Origin: Eubacteriaceae bacterium Marseille-Q4139
Lineage (GTDB): Bacteria > Bacillota > Clostridia > Lachnospirales > Lachnospiraceae
Length of the DNA stretch: 64,000 bases
Direction of reading: 5' to 3'
NCBI GenBank assembly: GCA_018223415.1
Contig: JAGTTQ010000001.1
Span: 3,025,365-3,089,364 of the forward strand
The notes beneath the pieces were generated by a model, which was not told the origin of the DNA, searched no databases, and saw only the letters and a program-made list of their open reading frames with translations. Positions within the stretch are counted from its first letter, which is position 1; the number at the start of each line of letters is the position of its first letter. Shown piece by piece: positions 52,469-61,160 of the stretch. A program made the position numbers and the translations under genes.

Positions 52469-53263
52469 TCATCCCACCTTCCTGAAAACATCAACCGCAT
52501 GGCTCGTAATCCCCACCAGATCTTCCCGCTCACACACGGCGAAATGATACTTCAAATAAAGCGCAAAGGTCTCCTCATCCATGGCGTCGATGGCCTCCCG
52601 CAGTAACAGGGCGCAGCCGTCGGAGGCGGCATAGTGAAGCCTTTCGACGGGAAAGCCGGCCATCAGACGGTCGACGTCCTCCTTCCGCACCAGCTCAAAC
52701 AAATCCTCAGGCCCTGACCTGGCGGTAAAGCTCTCCGGCTCTAAAAGCCCGTTTTTCACATAATCGGCGACGCTTATGTTCCCGCGAAGAAAGCCCTCGT
52801 CGATCAGGCAGCCGTCGGAGATGACGTATGCGGCAAAAAGAATTCCGCCTGTCTTTGTCACCCGCAGGGCTTCTCGGATGGCCTGCCGTTTGTCCGCGTC
52901 GGTGTAAAGATGGTAGAGCGGCCCCAAAAGGAGCGTGAGATCGTACTGTTCCTCCGAAAGAAACGAAAGATCCAGGGCATTTCCATGGAAAACAGAGAGA
53001 TTTTCCCCTTCTTCCGTATTCTCTTTCAGCACTTCGATGTTGTGTTCCACCAGCTCCACCGCCGACACCTCATAGCCGCGCCTTGCAAGCGCATGGGAAT
53101 AACGCCCGGTTCCGGCGCCGATTTCAAGGATCCGGAAGCCCGGCCTTAAATATTTTTCGATATAGTGCATGGTGGTGAGAAATTCCACGGAGCCGTGCCG
53201 GGACGCAAGGCGGCCGTCCTCGTCGTAATGGCGGTAAAAATCAATCAGATACCGGTTCGTCAT
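52469..53263 (-). CDS. SAM-dependent methyltransferase (class I)
   Basis: 264 residues with the SAM-binding motif ILEIGAGTGRYSHALA, followed by VSAVELVEHNIEVL and the later DLTLLLGPLYHLY (motif IV-like). Substrate unknown; the small-molecule type is likely. It overlaps the TetR gene by 23 bases, so the regulator probably controls it. Confidence 0.87.
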   Translation of the reverse strand: MTNRYLIDFYRHYDEDGRLASRHGSVEFLTTMHYIEKYLRPGFRILEIGAGTGRYSHALARRGYEVSAVELVEHNIEVLKENTEEGENLSVFHGNALDLSFLSEEQYDLTLLLGPLYHLYTDADKRQAIREALRVTKTGGILFAAYVISDGCLIDEGFLRGNISVADYVKNGLLEPESFTARSGPEDLFELVRKEDVDRLMAGFPVERLHYAASDGCALLLREAIDAMDEETFALYLKYHFAVCEREDLVGITSHAVDVFRKVG

Positions 53264-53840
53264 GCTTTTCCATCTCCTTTTCCTGTGAAATCATGGCATC
53301 CAGAAAATTTTCAAGCCGCATTTCGGCCTCCTTAAGACTCCACGAGAGCTTCCCGGCGGCCATCAGGACAGCCATGCCGTGGGAATAAAGGAAAAGGTCG
53401 AGGAAAATTTCCCGCCCCCGCACTGGTTCCAGGCCGAGAAGTCCCGAAAACTCCCTGGCTTTTTTTTCGTTTCCAAGCTCCCTATAAAAGTCGTCCGCCG
53501 CCTTCATGTCAAGCTCCATGGCATCGACGAACAGAAGCCGGAAAAGATGGGGCTCTTCCTTCGCAAAAGCGAGATAGGAGAGCGGCAGGCGAAGACATGG
53601 CGCAACCGGAAAAGCCTTTCCATAGTCATCGGCATACTGCTCATAAAAAGCAAAGGCGAAATCCAGGAATTCTTTCTTTAATTCCTCCATATTTTCACAG
53701 CAGGTGAAAATAGGACGCGTGGAACATCCCAGGCTGTCTGCAATACTCCTTGCGTTCACGGCCTCGAAGCCGAGCGTGCGGGTGAGTGCAAGGACCGTAT
53801 CTAAAATCATGGGTTTTGTTATTTTCGCTTTCGGCGGCAT
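53241..53840 (-). CDS. TetR family transcriptional regulator
   Basis: 199 residues with an N-terminal TetR HTH (ITKPMILDTVLALTRTLGFEAVNARSIADSLGCSTRPIF) and a helical C-terminal effector-binding domain. First gene of a two-gene operon with the methyltransferase. A 22-base imperfect palindrome sits at its promoter, consistent with autoregulation. Confidence 0.87.
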   Translation of the reverse strand: MPPKAKITKPMILDTVLALTRTLGFEAVNARSIADSLGCSTRPIFTCCENMEELKKEFLDFAFAFYEQYADDYGKAFPVAPCLRLPLSYLAFAKEEPHLFRLLFVDAMELDMKAADDFYRELGNEKKAREFSGLLGLEPVRGREIFLDLFLYSHGMAVLMAAGKLSWSLKEAEMRLENFLDAMISQEKEMEKHDEPVSD

Positions 53841-53856
53841 TTTTACATTTCCTCAT

Positions 53857-53893
53857 CTTATACGATAAAAAACAAATGTTACATAACGATTGT
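53857..53893 (-). promoter_or_regulatory. TetR promoter with palindromic operator
   Basis: The minus-strand -10 TATAAG is at 53862-53857. An imperfect palindrome (53872-53881 with 53884-53893, 8 of 10 positions paired) covers the -35 region, where a TetR dimer would block initiation. Confidence 0.45.
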
Positions 53894-54000
53894 TGCATGA
53901 AAGCGAGGAATTGTCAAGGGGAATCTTCTGTACAAATAGCGGGAAAGCCGATATAATAAGGATAGATTTGTGCGAAATAAAAGGGGAAAGAGGGGTTATT

Positions 54001-55581
54001 ATGTATCAGCTTATCATCAAAAACACCCGTATCATCGACGGAACCGGCTCCCCGGCATACCGGGCAGACCTGGCCGTCATGGACGGGAAAATCGCAGCGA
54101 TTGCGCCGGAAATCCATGAGGAGGCAGAGCTTGTGATCGACGGAGAGGGGCTTGTGACGGCGCCGGGCTTTATCGACATCCATTCCCACTCGGACACGTA
54201 TTTTCTCGTGGACGACCGGGGAGAAAGCCGGATTTATCAGGGTGTGACGAGTGAGCTTGCCGGCCAGTGCGGCAGCACGATTTATCCATGCCCGGCAGAA
54301 AACCTTTCCTGGATGCGGAAATTTGCCGGCCGGGAAGCCGCGGAATACGCGTCGCCGTCCTTTTCGGAATTTTTAAAGAAGGTGAAGCGGGACGGAAAGA
54401 AGATGGGAACGAACCTGATCCCGTTAATCGGCCATGGGGCGCTCCGTGGCGGCGTCATGGGCTATGACGACAGAAAGGCATCGAAGGCGGAGCTGGATGC
54501 CATGAGAGAGCTTCTTGACGCAGACATGCGTGCCGGTGCATGGGGCCTTTCTCTGGGACTTGGATACACGCCGGGCGTGTCGTCGGATCAGGAGGAACTT
54601 TGCTCCCTCGGGGAGATCGTCGCCAGGTACGGCGGCATCGTCACCTCCCATATGCGTGACCAGGGCCTCGGGACGCCGAAGTCCCTGGAGGAAATGTATG
54701 AGATTTACAGGCAGACAGGCGCCCATGTCCACATTGCCCACTTTAAAGCCAGCGGCCGCGCCGCCTGGGGACATGCGGCCGAGTACATCGAAAATGTCCA
54801 TGAGGCCCAGAAAGCGGGCATCCATGTGACGGCAGACGTCTACCCCTATACGGCGTCTTCCTCCGGCATCACCAATTCGTTCCCCAAATGGTCAATCCAG
54901 GGCGGAAGGCAGACGGCCGTGCGAATGCTAAAGGATGAAAAAGAGAGAGGGCGTCTGATGGCAGAGCTGGAAAAGACCTTCTGTGATCAGGCAGCCGGAG
55001 AGTCCCTTCTCGTGGTGACGACGGACGGCCGATTTGAACAGGCCGACGGGAAGACGATCTGGCAGATCAGTAAGGAGCTTCACTGTTCCATGGCGGAGGC
55101 GGCTGCAAAAGTGGCCGTGGAGACTGATGCGGGGGCTGTCTGCATCTCCTTTGCCATGTGCGAGGAGGACGTGGATCTGATGCTGCGCCAAAACGATTTC
55201 TCCATCGGAAGCGACGGGCGTTCCTTATCCCTGTCCCCGGAGGACAACCAGGGAAAGCCCCATCCGAGAAACTACGGCACCTTCCCGAGATTCCTGCGGC
55301 TGGCGAGGGAGAAAAAGCTTTGCAGCCTGGAGACGGCCGTGCGCCGGATGACGGGGCAGTCGGCCGAGTACATCGGCTTAAAAGACCGCGGGTTTATAAA
55401 AGAGGGCATGACGGCAGACCTGACCGTCTTTGACCCGGAGACCGTGACCGACAAGGCCACCTACGAAAATCCGTTCCAGAAGCCGGAGGGGATCGTCCAT
55501 GTGTTCATGGGCGGAAAACCGGCGCTGTTATACGGAAAGCAGACGAAAGAGCGGCTCGGAACCTTCTTATTAAGAGAGTAG
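54001..55581 (+). CDS. N-acyl-D-amino-acid deacylase family amidohydrolase
   Basis: 526 residues of the D-aminoacylase/dihydroorotase-like superfamily: LIIKNTRIIDGTG, the metal motif GFIDIHSHSD, then GQCGST, IGHGALRG, TSHMRDQ, HIAHFKASGRAAWG and TADVYPYTAS, and a closing GMTADLTVFDPE. Such enzymes release D-amino acids from N-acylated forms in the cytosol. The ATG at 54001 follows GAGGGG. A close paralogue lies on the other side of argG (57042). Confidence 0.88.
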   Translation: MYQLIIKNTRIIDGTGSPAYRADLAVMDGKIAAIAPEIHEEAELVIDGEGLVTAPGFIDIHSHSDTYFLVDDRGESRIYQGVTSELAGQCGSTIYPCPAENLSWMRKFAGREAAEYASPSFSEFLKKVKRDGKKMGTNLIPLIGHGALRGGVMGYDDRKASKAELDAMRELLDADMRAGAWGLSLGLGYTPGVSSDQEELCSLGEIVARYGGIVTSHMRDQGLGTPKSLEEMYEIYRQTGAHVHIAHFKASGRAAWGHAAEYIENVHEAQKAGIHVTADVYPYTASSSGITNSFPKWSIQGGRQTAVRMLKDEKERGRLMAELEKTFCDQAAGESLLVVTTDGRFEQADGKTIWQISKELHCSMAEAAAKVAVETDAGAVCISFAMCEEDVDLMLRQNDFSIGSDGRSLSLSPEDNQGKPHPRNYGTFPRFLRLAREKKLCSLETAVRRMTGQSAEYIGLKDRGFIKEGMTADLTVFDPETVTDKATYENPFQKPEGIVHVFMGGKPALLYGKQTKERLGTFLLRE

Positions 55582-55591
55582 GGACAAAAAA

Positions 55592-55631
55592 GGCCGCCCG
55601 GCATCCGTGGAAATGCGGGAGCCGGGCGGCC
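55592..55631. terminator. Bidirectional terminator between deacylase and argG
   Basis: An 11-bp perfect stem (55592-55602 with 55621-55631) with A-rich sequence to the left and TTCATTTTT to the right serves both convergent genes. Confidence 0.88.
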
Positions 55632-55646
55632 AGATTCATTTTTCTC

Positions 55647-56864
55647 TTACTTCTGATTCTTCTCCACTTCCGCCATCTTCATCGCCCGAACCTTAGTGGA
55701 AAGGCCGTAGAGGTTGATGAAGCCGGAGGCGTCGTGGTGATCGTAGAGGTCGCCTGTGGTGAAGGAAGCGATGCTCTCATTGTAGAGGGAATACGGGGAC
55801 GTGGTGCCCTGCTTGATGATGTTGCCCTTATAGAGCTTCATCTTGCATTCGCCGGTCACGTACTCCTGGGTGGACTCCACGAAAGCCTGGAGCGCCTCAC
55901 GCAGGGGGCTGAACCATTTTGCGGAATAAACCACATCGGCAAACTCGTTGTCGATGTTCTTCTTGTATTTCAGGGTTTCCTTGTCGAGGATCAGCTCCTC
56001 AAGCTGCTTGTGGGCCTCGATCAGGATGGTGCCGCCGGGAGTCTCATAGACGCCGCGGGACTTCATGCCGACCATACGGTTTTCTACGATATCGGTGATG
56101 CCGATGCCGTGCTTTCCGCCCAGCTCGTTGAGCTTTGTAAGCAGGTCAGCGTATTTCATCTTCTCACCGTTTAATGCAACCGGGACGCCCTTTTCAAAGG
56201 AGATGGTAATCTCTGCGCCTTCCTCCGGCGCCTTCTCCGGCGTCACGCCGAGGACGAGCATGTGATCGTAGTTGGGAGCGGCAGCCGGGTCTTCCAACTC
56301 CAGTCCCTCATGGCTGATGTGCCAGATGTTTCTGTCGCGGCTGTAACTGTTGTCAGCCTTGAACGGCAGGTCGATGTTGTGCTTTGCACAGTATTCTAAC
56401 TCCTCCTCGCGGGACTGGATGTTCCATGTCCTCCAGGGAGCGATGATCTTCATTTCCGGAGCCAGCGCCTTGATGCCAAGCTCGAAGCGCACCTGATCGT
56501 TTCCTTTTCCCGTAGCGCCGTGGCAGATGGCGACAGCGCCCTCTTTCTTTGCGATGTCCACAAGGATTTTTGCGATCAGCGGACGGGCCATGGCCGTGCC
56601 GATCAGATATTTGTATTCATAAGTCGCGTTGGCCTTTACGCAGGGAGCGATGTACTCCTCGCAGAACTCGTCGGTCACGTGCTCGATGTAAAGCTTGGAT
56701 GCGCCGCAGTATTTTGCGCGCGCTTCAAGGCCGTCCAGCTCATTTCCCTGTCCCACGTCGATGCAGACGCAGATGACTTCATAATCGTAGTTTTCCTGTA
56801 ACCACGGAATCAGAACGGTGGTATCAAGACCGCCGGAATATGCAAGAATTACTTTTTCCTTCAT
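55647..56864 (-). CDS. argG: Argininosuccinate synthase
   Basis: ArgG joins citrulline and aspartate with ATP in arginine synthesis. 405 residues with the ATP pyrophosphatase motif LAYSGGLDTTVLIPWL, CHGATGKGNDQVRFE, the SRDRNIWHIS substrate region and ENRMVGMKSRGVYETPGG. Length is standard. AGGAGAAAG precedes the start on the minus strand. argH is not in the window. ArgR-like boxes lie upstream. Confidence 0.97.
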   Translation of the reverse strand: MKEKVILAYSGGLDTTVLIPWLQENYDYEVICVCIDVGQGNELDGLEARAKYCGASKLYIEHVTDEFCEEYIAPCVKANATYEYKYLIGTAMARPLIAKILVDIAKKEGAVAICHGATGKGNDQVRFELGIKALAPEMKIIAPWRTWNIQSREEELEYCAKHNIDLPFKADNSYSRDRNIWHISHEGLELEDPAAAPNYDHMLVLGVTPEKAPEEGAEITISFEKGVPVALNGEKMKYADLLTKLNELGGKHGIGITDIVENRMVGMKSRGVYETPGGTILIEAHKQLEELILDKETLKYKKNIDNEFADVVYSAKWFSPLREALQAFVESTQEYVTGECKMKLYKGNIIKQGTTSPYSLYNESIASFTTGDLYDHHDASGFINLYGLSTKVRAMKMAEVEKNQK

Positions 56865-56908
56865 AACTTTCTCCTCCAGAGCTTTTTAATAGGTTCGATG
56901 CTTTAATC

Positions 56909-56937
56909 AATATACAACCCGTTTCCGGAAAAGTCAA
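56909..56937 (-). promoter_or_regulatory. argG promoter
   Basis: On the minus strand TTGACT (56937-56932), a 17-base spacer and TATATT (56914-56909). The start of transcription would lie near 56902, 38 bases before the ATG. Confidence 0.8.
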
Positions 56938-56945
56938 GCAGAAAA

Positions 56946-56980
56946 TGAATTTTTATAAATGAAAAATGAATAATATGCAT
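56946..56980. promoter_or_regulatory. Tandem ArgR-type boxes
   Basis: TGAATTTTTATAAA (56946-56959) and TGAATAATATGCAT (56967-56980) resemble half-perfect ARG boxes (consensus TGAATAATTATTCA) with starts 21 bases apart, the usual spacing of paired ArgR sites. They lie between the divergent promoters of argG and the second deacylase. Confidence 0.6.
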
Positions 56981-56994
56981 CATGCCGGCTTCCG

Positions 56995-57023
56995 TTGACA
57001 AAAGAAGGAAAAGGGCAGATAAT
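56995..57023 (+). promoter_or_regulatory. Promoter of the second deacylase/azlCD operon
   Basis: TTGACA (56995-57000), a 17-base spacer and GATAAT (57018-57023). The leader would be only about 12 bases, barely holding the GGAGG site. Confidence 0.75.
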
Positions 57024-57041
57024 ATGGAGAGGAGGAACGGA

Positions 57042-58628
57042 ATGATGTACGATTTACTGATACAGCATGCGGAAGTGATCGATGGGACAGGCGCGCCGCG
57101 AAGGCGGGAGAACGTGGCCGTAAAGAATGGAACGATTTTCTTTGCCGGAACGGAGGCGGAGGCCCTTAAAACCATAGACGGCCGGGGGATGGTTCTCTGC
57201 CCCGGCTTTATCGACGTCCATTCCCACGGCGATCTGGTGGCCGGACATGACTACGCAAGGCTCTGCAAGACTTCCCAGGGGATTACCACGGAGATTGCCG
57301 GCCAGTGCGGCAGCAGCTTTTTCCCGGTGACAGAGGAAACAAAGGACATGGTCGCAGCCAACGCGCTGATGCTCGGCGATTTGGAACGGGAGCACATGGG
57401 CGAATTTCGGAACATGAGGGAGTTTGCCGCGTTTTTGGGCCGTCAGGAACTGTCAGCCAACATGATGGTTTTCATGGGACATTCGACCCTGCGGATGGCG
57501 GTCATGGGAAATTCCGATAGAAAGGCGTCGGAGGCAGAGCTTCGCCGGATGGAAGAGCTTCTCACAGAGGCCATGGAAAACGGCTGCGCCGGTATCAGCA
57601 CCGGCCTTTTCTATCCGCCGAGTGCTTACGGGGACGTGGATGAGGTGTCCAGGCTGTGTGCCGTCGTGAAGCGGTACGGCGGAATCCACACGACCCACAT
57701 GCGGAACGAGGGCTCGGGGATTTTGGAATCCATGGACGAGGTGCTGGAAGTTTCCCGGCGCACGGGAGTTTCCTTAAATATTTCCCATCATAAAGTCTGC
57801 GGGAAGAAAAACTGGGGGCTTTCCGGACAGACGCTTAAAAAGATAGAAGAAGCCAGAAGCGAGGGGCTCTCCGTCACCGCGGACGTGTACCCCTATACGG
57901 CTTCCATGACGAAGCTTGCGGCCTGCATCCCGGCGGAGTATTTCACAAAGGGGACGGAATGGCTCATGTCCGCCTTAAAGGATAAGAAGATACGGAAGGA
58001 AATCCGGGAAAAGATGGAGGCCTATGAGGACGGCCGTTACCGCCAGTGCGGCGGCTTTGACAGGATCTTAATCGGCGGCTGCCCGAAACGGCCGGAGGCA
58101 GACGGGAAGCGGATTTCGGAGTATGCACGGGAGCTTGGCGCAGACCCATTCGAGGTGTTTTTCGACCTGGTAGAGGAAAACGGGAGCCAGTGCAGCGCCA
58201 TCTATTTTTCCATGGGTGATGAAGACCTTTTCCGTATCGTTTCGGCGCCGTTTACGATGATCGGCACCGACGGGCTCACCATCAGCATGGACGGCAAGAC
58301 CCACCCGAGAAGCTGGGGCACGTTCCCGCGGGCCATCCGGCTTTTTGTCCGCGAACAGCGGCTCATGTCCCTGGAGACAATGATCCATAAAATGACGGGG
58401 CTTCCGGCGGACACCTACCATCTGGCTTCAAAGGGACGGATCGCCGACGGCATGGACGCGGATCTCGTGCTGTTCGATGAGAAGAATATTTCCGACGAGG
58501 CGGACTACGTCTGCTCCAACCGGCTTTCTGCCGGCATCAAAGCCGTGATTGCCGGCGGAAAAATCGTCTGCGAAGAGAACCGGATGACCGGGGAATATCC
58601 CGGGATCTTTCTTCCCTTCCGGCCGTAA
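57042..58628 (+). CDS. N-acyl-D-amino-acid deacylase family amidohydrolase (paralogue)
   Basis: 528 residues with the same motif series as the enzyme at 54001: LLIQHAEVIDGTG, GFIDVHSHGD, GQCGSS, MGHSTLRMAVMG, TTHMRNEGSG, NISHHKVCGKKNWG and TADVYPYTAS, ending with GMDADLVLFDEK. HSHGD replaces HSHSD at the metal site. AGGAGG stands 6 bases before the ATG at 57042. It heads an operon with azlC and azlD, which suggests liberated branched-chain amino acids are exported or balanced. Confidence 0.88.
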   Translation: MMYDLLIQHAEVIDGTGAPRRRENVAVKNGTIFFAGTEAEALKTIDGRGMVLCPGFIDVHSHGDLVAGHDYARLCKTSQGITTEIAGQCGSSFFPVTEETKDMVAANALMLGDLEREHMGEFRNMREFAAFLGRQELSANMMVFMGHSTLRMAVMGNSDRKASEAELRRMEELLTEAMENGCAGISTGLFYPPSAYGDVDEVSRLCAVVKRYGGIHTTHMRNEGSGILESMDEVLEVSRRTGVSLNISHHKVCGKKNWGLSGQTLKKIEEARSEGLSVTADVYPYTASMTKLAACIPAEYFTKGTEWLMSALKDKKIRKEIREKMEAYEDGRYRQCGGFDRILIGGCPKRPEADGKRISEYARELGADPFEVFFDLVEENGSQCSAIYFSMGDEDLFRIVSAPFTMIGTDGLTISMDGKTHPRSWGTFPRAIRLFVREQRLMSLETMIHKMTGLPADTYHLASKGRIADGMDADLVLFDEKNISDEADYVCSNRLSAGIKAVIAGGKIVCEENRMTGEYPGIFLPFRP

Positions 58629-58661
58629 CGACAGAATAATGAAACCTGGAGGCACCAGAGG

Positions 58662-59387
58662 ATGAACTGGAAAATGGAATTTAAGAGGGGATTAAAGGCA
58701 GGGCTTCCCATTGGCCTTGGATACGCGCCGGTGGCCTTTACCTTCGGCTTTATCGCCGTCTCCGGCGGGCTTCCCGTCTGGGCGGCATGCTTCATCTCCC
58801 TCACGAACCTGACGAGCGCAGGGCAGTTTGCGGGAACGAACCTGATTCTTGCGGGGGCGGGATACATGGAACTTGCGATGACGACCTTTGTCATCAACTT
58901 ACGATATATGCTGATGTCGCTGTCTCTGGGACAGAAGTTAGAGAGCGGCATCGGCACCTTAAAGCGCATGGGCTTTGGCTTCGGCGTCACCGACGAGACC
59001 TTCGTGGTGGCCTCCTTAAAGCTAGGGCGGCTCTCGGCGGCGTATCTTTTCGGGCTCATTGCCATGCCGGTTTTCGGCTGGAATTTCGGGACGGTCATGG
59101 GCGCCTGCATTTCGTCCATGCTGCCTGAGGCGCTCCAGAACGCCATGGGCATCGCCCTCTACGGCATGTTTATCGCTTTGATCGTCCCGGCGGCCAGGGA
59201 CTCCGTCCATGTGCTGTGGATTCTTGTGATTGCCGTGGCAGTCAACTGCCTGCTCCTTTATGTGCCGGCGTTTTCCTTTATATCCTCGGGTTTTCGGATT
59301 ATTTTGGCGACGGTGATCGGGGCAGGGGCAGGCGCCGTCCTGTTCCCGAAGGCGGAAGAAGAATATGTGACAGGGGAGGAAGGCTGA
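58662..59387 (+). CDS. azlC: AzlC family branched-chain amino acid exporter subunit
   Basis: 241 residues with about six membrane segments and AzlC-like motifs (LGYAPVAFTFGFIAV, TNLTSAGQFAG, INLRYMLMSLSLGQ). AzlCD exports branched-chain amino acids and analogues. A GGAGG site lies just upstream; azlD starts one base after the stop. Confidence 0.9.
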   Translation: MNWKMEFKRGLKAGLPIGLGYAPVAFTFGFIAVSGGLPVWAACFISLTNLTSAGQFAGTNLILAGAGYMELAMTTFVINLRYMLMSLSLGQKLESGIGTLKRMGFGFGVTDETFVVASLKLGRLSAAYLFGLIAMPVFGWNFGTVMGACISSMLPEALQNAMGIALYGMFIALIVPAARDSVHVLWILVIAVAVNCLLLYVPAFSFISSGFRIILATVIGAGAGAVLFPKAEEEYVTGEEG

Positions 59388-59388
59388 T

Positions 59389-59700
59389 ATGGAGACGAAG
59401 CGGATTCTTATCTGCATTTTTATCATGGCACTTGTGACTTATGTGCCGAGGGTGGTGCCGTTAACGGTATTCAGAAAGCAGATCAAATCCCGGTATATCC
59501 GGTCGTTTTTGGATTATACGCCATATGCCGTTCTGGGCGCCATGACCTTCCCCGACGTGTTCACGTCCACCGGAAGCCTGGTTTCGGCCCTCGTGGGAAC
59601 GGCTGTGGCCCTGGTTTTAAGCTATTTCAGGCGAGGCCTTGTGACCGTGGCCTGCGCGGCCATCGCCGCCGTCTATGTGACGGAAGTGTTCTTTCTGTAA
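59389..59700 (+). CDS. azlD: AzlD family branched-chain amino acid exporter subunit
   Basis: 103 residues with three membrane segments and the family marks ALVTYVPRVVPLTVF, LDYTPYAVLGAMTFPDV and the closing AAVYVTEVFFL. Forms the two-subunit exporter with AzlC. GGGAGGAAGG lies before the start. A weak hairpin follows. Confidence 0.9.
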   Translation: METKRILICIFIMALVTYVPRVVPLTVFRKQIKSRYIRSFLDYTPYAVLGAMTFPDVFTSTGSLVSALVGTAVALVLSYFRRGLVTVACAAIAAVYVTEVFFL

Positions 59701-59735
59701 AACGGGTGTACGCAGCCGCGCAGGCACCGTTTTTC
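59697..59735 (+). terminator. Probable terminator after azlCD
   Basis: AAACGGGTG and CACCGTTTTT pair with one bulge and a T-run, directly at the azlD stop. Confidence 0.5.
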
Positions 59736-59802
59736 TTCTGGAAAAGTATAGAATCTCCTGGAAATGAGATACTAATGGTAATTCATTTTCAGGAGGTTTT
59801 TT

Positions 59803-60231
59803 ATGTGGGGAATTCTTGTGGCGCTGATTTCCGGCGCTCTCATGAGCATACAGGGAGTCTTTAACACGGAGGTCACAAAACAGAGCAGCATTTGGGCGGC
59901 TGCCGGATGGGTACAGCTCTCCGCCTTTGTAACCTGCGTCCTTTTATACTTTTTCACAGGCCGCGGGGAGATCATGGGCATGTTTTCGGTGGACCGGAAA
60001 TACATGCTGCTTGGCGGCGTCATGGGGGCGTTTATTACCTGGACGGTCATCAAGAGCATGGACGGCCTGGGGCCTGCGAAAGCGACACTTCTCATCGTGG
60101 TGACGCAGATCATTGTGGCCTACGGCATCGAGCTTTTCGGCCTTTTCGGCGTGGAGCGGGCCGGTTTTGAGTGGAAAAAGCTCATCGGGGCGCTCATCGC
60201 CATTGCAGGCATCGTGATCTTCCGTTACTAG
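59803..60231 (+). CDS. YdcZ/EamA-like DMT family transporter
   Basis: 142 residues, four to five hydrophobic segments, as in the half-size DMT family of DUF606/YdcZ: ALISGALMSIQGVFNTEV at the start and LIGALIAIAGIVIFRY at the end. Substrate unknown. A perfect AGGAGG precedes the ATG. Single gene. Confidence 0.82.
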   Translation: MWGILVALISGALMSIQGVFNTEVTKQSSIWAAAGWVQLSAFVTCVLLYFFTGRGEIMGMFSVDRKYMLLGGVMGAFITWTVIKSMDGLGPAKATLLIVVTQIIVAYGIELFGLFGVERAGFEWKKLIGALIAIAGIVIFRY

Positions 60232-60269
60232 ATTCCCATGGTGCCTCCGGATTTTTCTGAAATAAGGGC

Positions 60270-60298
60270 TTGTGTTTGGGCGGATGTTTGGATAGAAT
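60270..60298 (+). promoter_or_regulatory. Promoter of comEA and following genes
   Basis: TTGTGT (60270-60275), a 17-base spacer and TAGAAT (60293-60298), 59 bases before the start at 60358. Confidence 0.6.
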
Positions 60299-60357
60299 AG
60301 AAGTAGGCAAAACAGGGGCATCCGAAGCGGGAGAAAAAACGCTTTGGGAGGTGCCGC

Positions 60358-61146
60358 ATGTTGGATAATTTAAAAAAATATTGGAAAATCGCGGCGGCTG
60401 CGGTGTTTATGACCGCGGCCGGTCTTTATTACGGCTTTTTTCGGGGAGCCGGAGACGGGCAGGGGCTTTTTGCGGGAAGCGGGGAGGAAATTCTCCTTTC
60501 CGCAGAAGATGGTGATTCGGCGGCAGAAGTTTTAAACGGAGTTTCGGGCGGAAAAGACAGCGTTTCGCCGGCGGACGGCGCGGGAACAGATGGCATGCCG
60601 GATGGAGCTTTTAAGGCGCCTGCGGATGAAGAATCGGACGGCAGGACGGCCGGAGTCCAAAGCACGGCGGAATCCGAGGCCCCGCCTGTCATTTACGTCC
60701 ATGTCTGCGGAGAGGTGGAAAATCCCGGCGTCTATGAGCTTCCGGAGGGGAGCCGCGCCTTTGAGGCGCTGGAGGCGGCCGGCGGGTTCACCGAACAGGC
60801 GGCGGCCGACTGTTTGAACCTGGCGGCCGTGGTGAGCGACGGGATGCAGCTTCGGGTTCTGACTCAGGCGGAGGCAGAAGGCCTTTCCATGGAAGAAATC
60901 GGCCGTCTTACGGGCCAGGAGGCTTCCGGCTCCAGCAGCAGTTCCGATGGGCCGGCCCCCGTAAACATCAATACAGCCGGAAAAGAAGAGCTGATGACAT
61001 TAAGCGGCATCGGCGAGTCCCGGGCCGGCGACATTATCCGCTACCGCACGGAAAACGGCGGTTTTAAAAAGATTGAAGAGATTAAAAACGTCCCAGGCAT
61101 CAAGGATGCCATGTTTCAGAAGATAAAGGACAGTATCACAGTTTGA
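60358..61146 (+). CDS. comEA: ComEA-type DNA-binding protein (SLBB plus helix-hairpin-helix)
   Basis: 262 residues: N-terminal membrane helix (about 10-28), a long low-complexity linker (about 30-108), an SLBB domain (111-167, IYVHVCGEVENPGVYELPEG) and a tandem HhH domain (201-262, VNINTAGKEELMTLSGIGE). ComEA holds DNA outside the membrane for uptake; comEC is not seen here. The response regulator follows within 15 bases. Confidence 0.9.
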   Translation: MLDNLKKYWKIAAAAVFMTAAGLYYGFFRGAGDGQGLFAGSGEEILLSAEDGDSAAEVLNGVSGGKDSVSPADGAGTDGMPDGAFKAPADEESDGRTAGVQSTAESEAPPVIYVHVCGEVENPGVYELPEGSRAFEALEAAGGFTEQAAADCLNLAAVVSDGMQLRVLTQAEAEGLSMEEIGRLTGQEASGSSSSSDGPAPVNINTAGKEELMTLSGIGESRAGDIIRYRTENGGFKKIEEIKNVPGIKDAMFQKIKDSITV

Positions 61147-61160
61147 AGTGGGAGGAAGAG

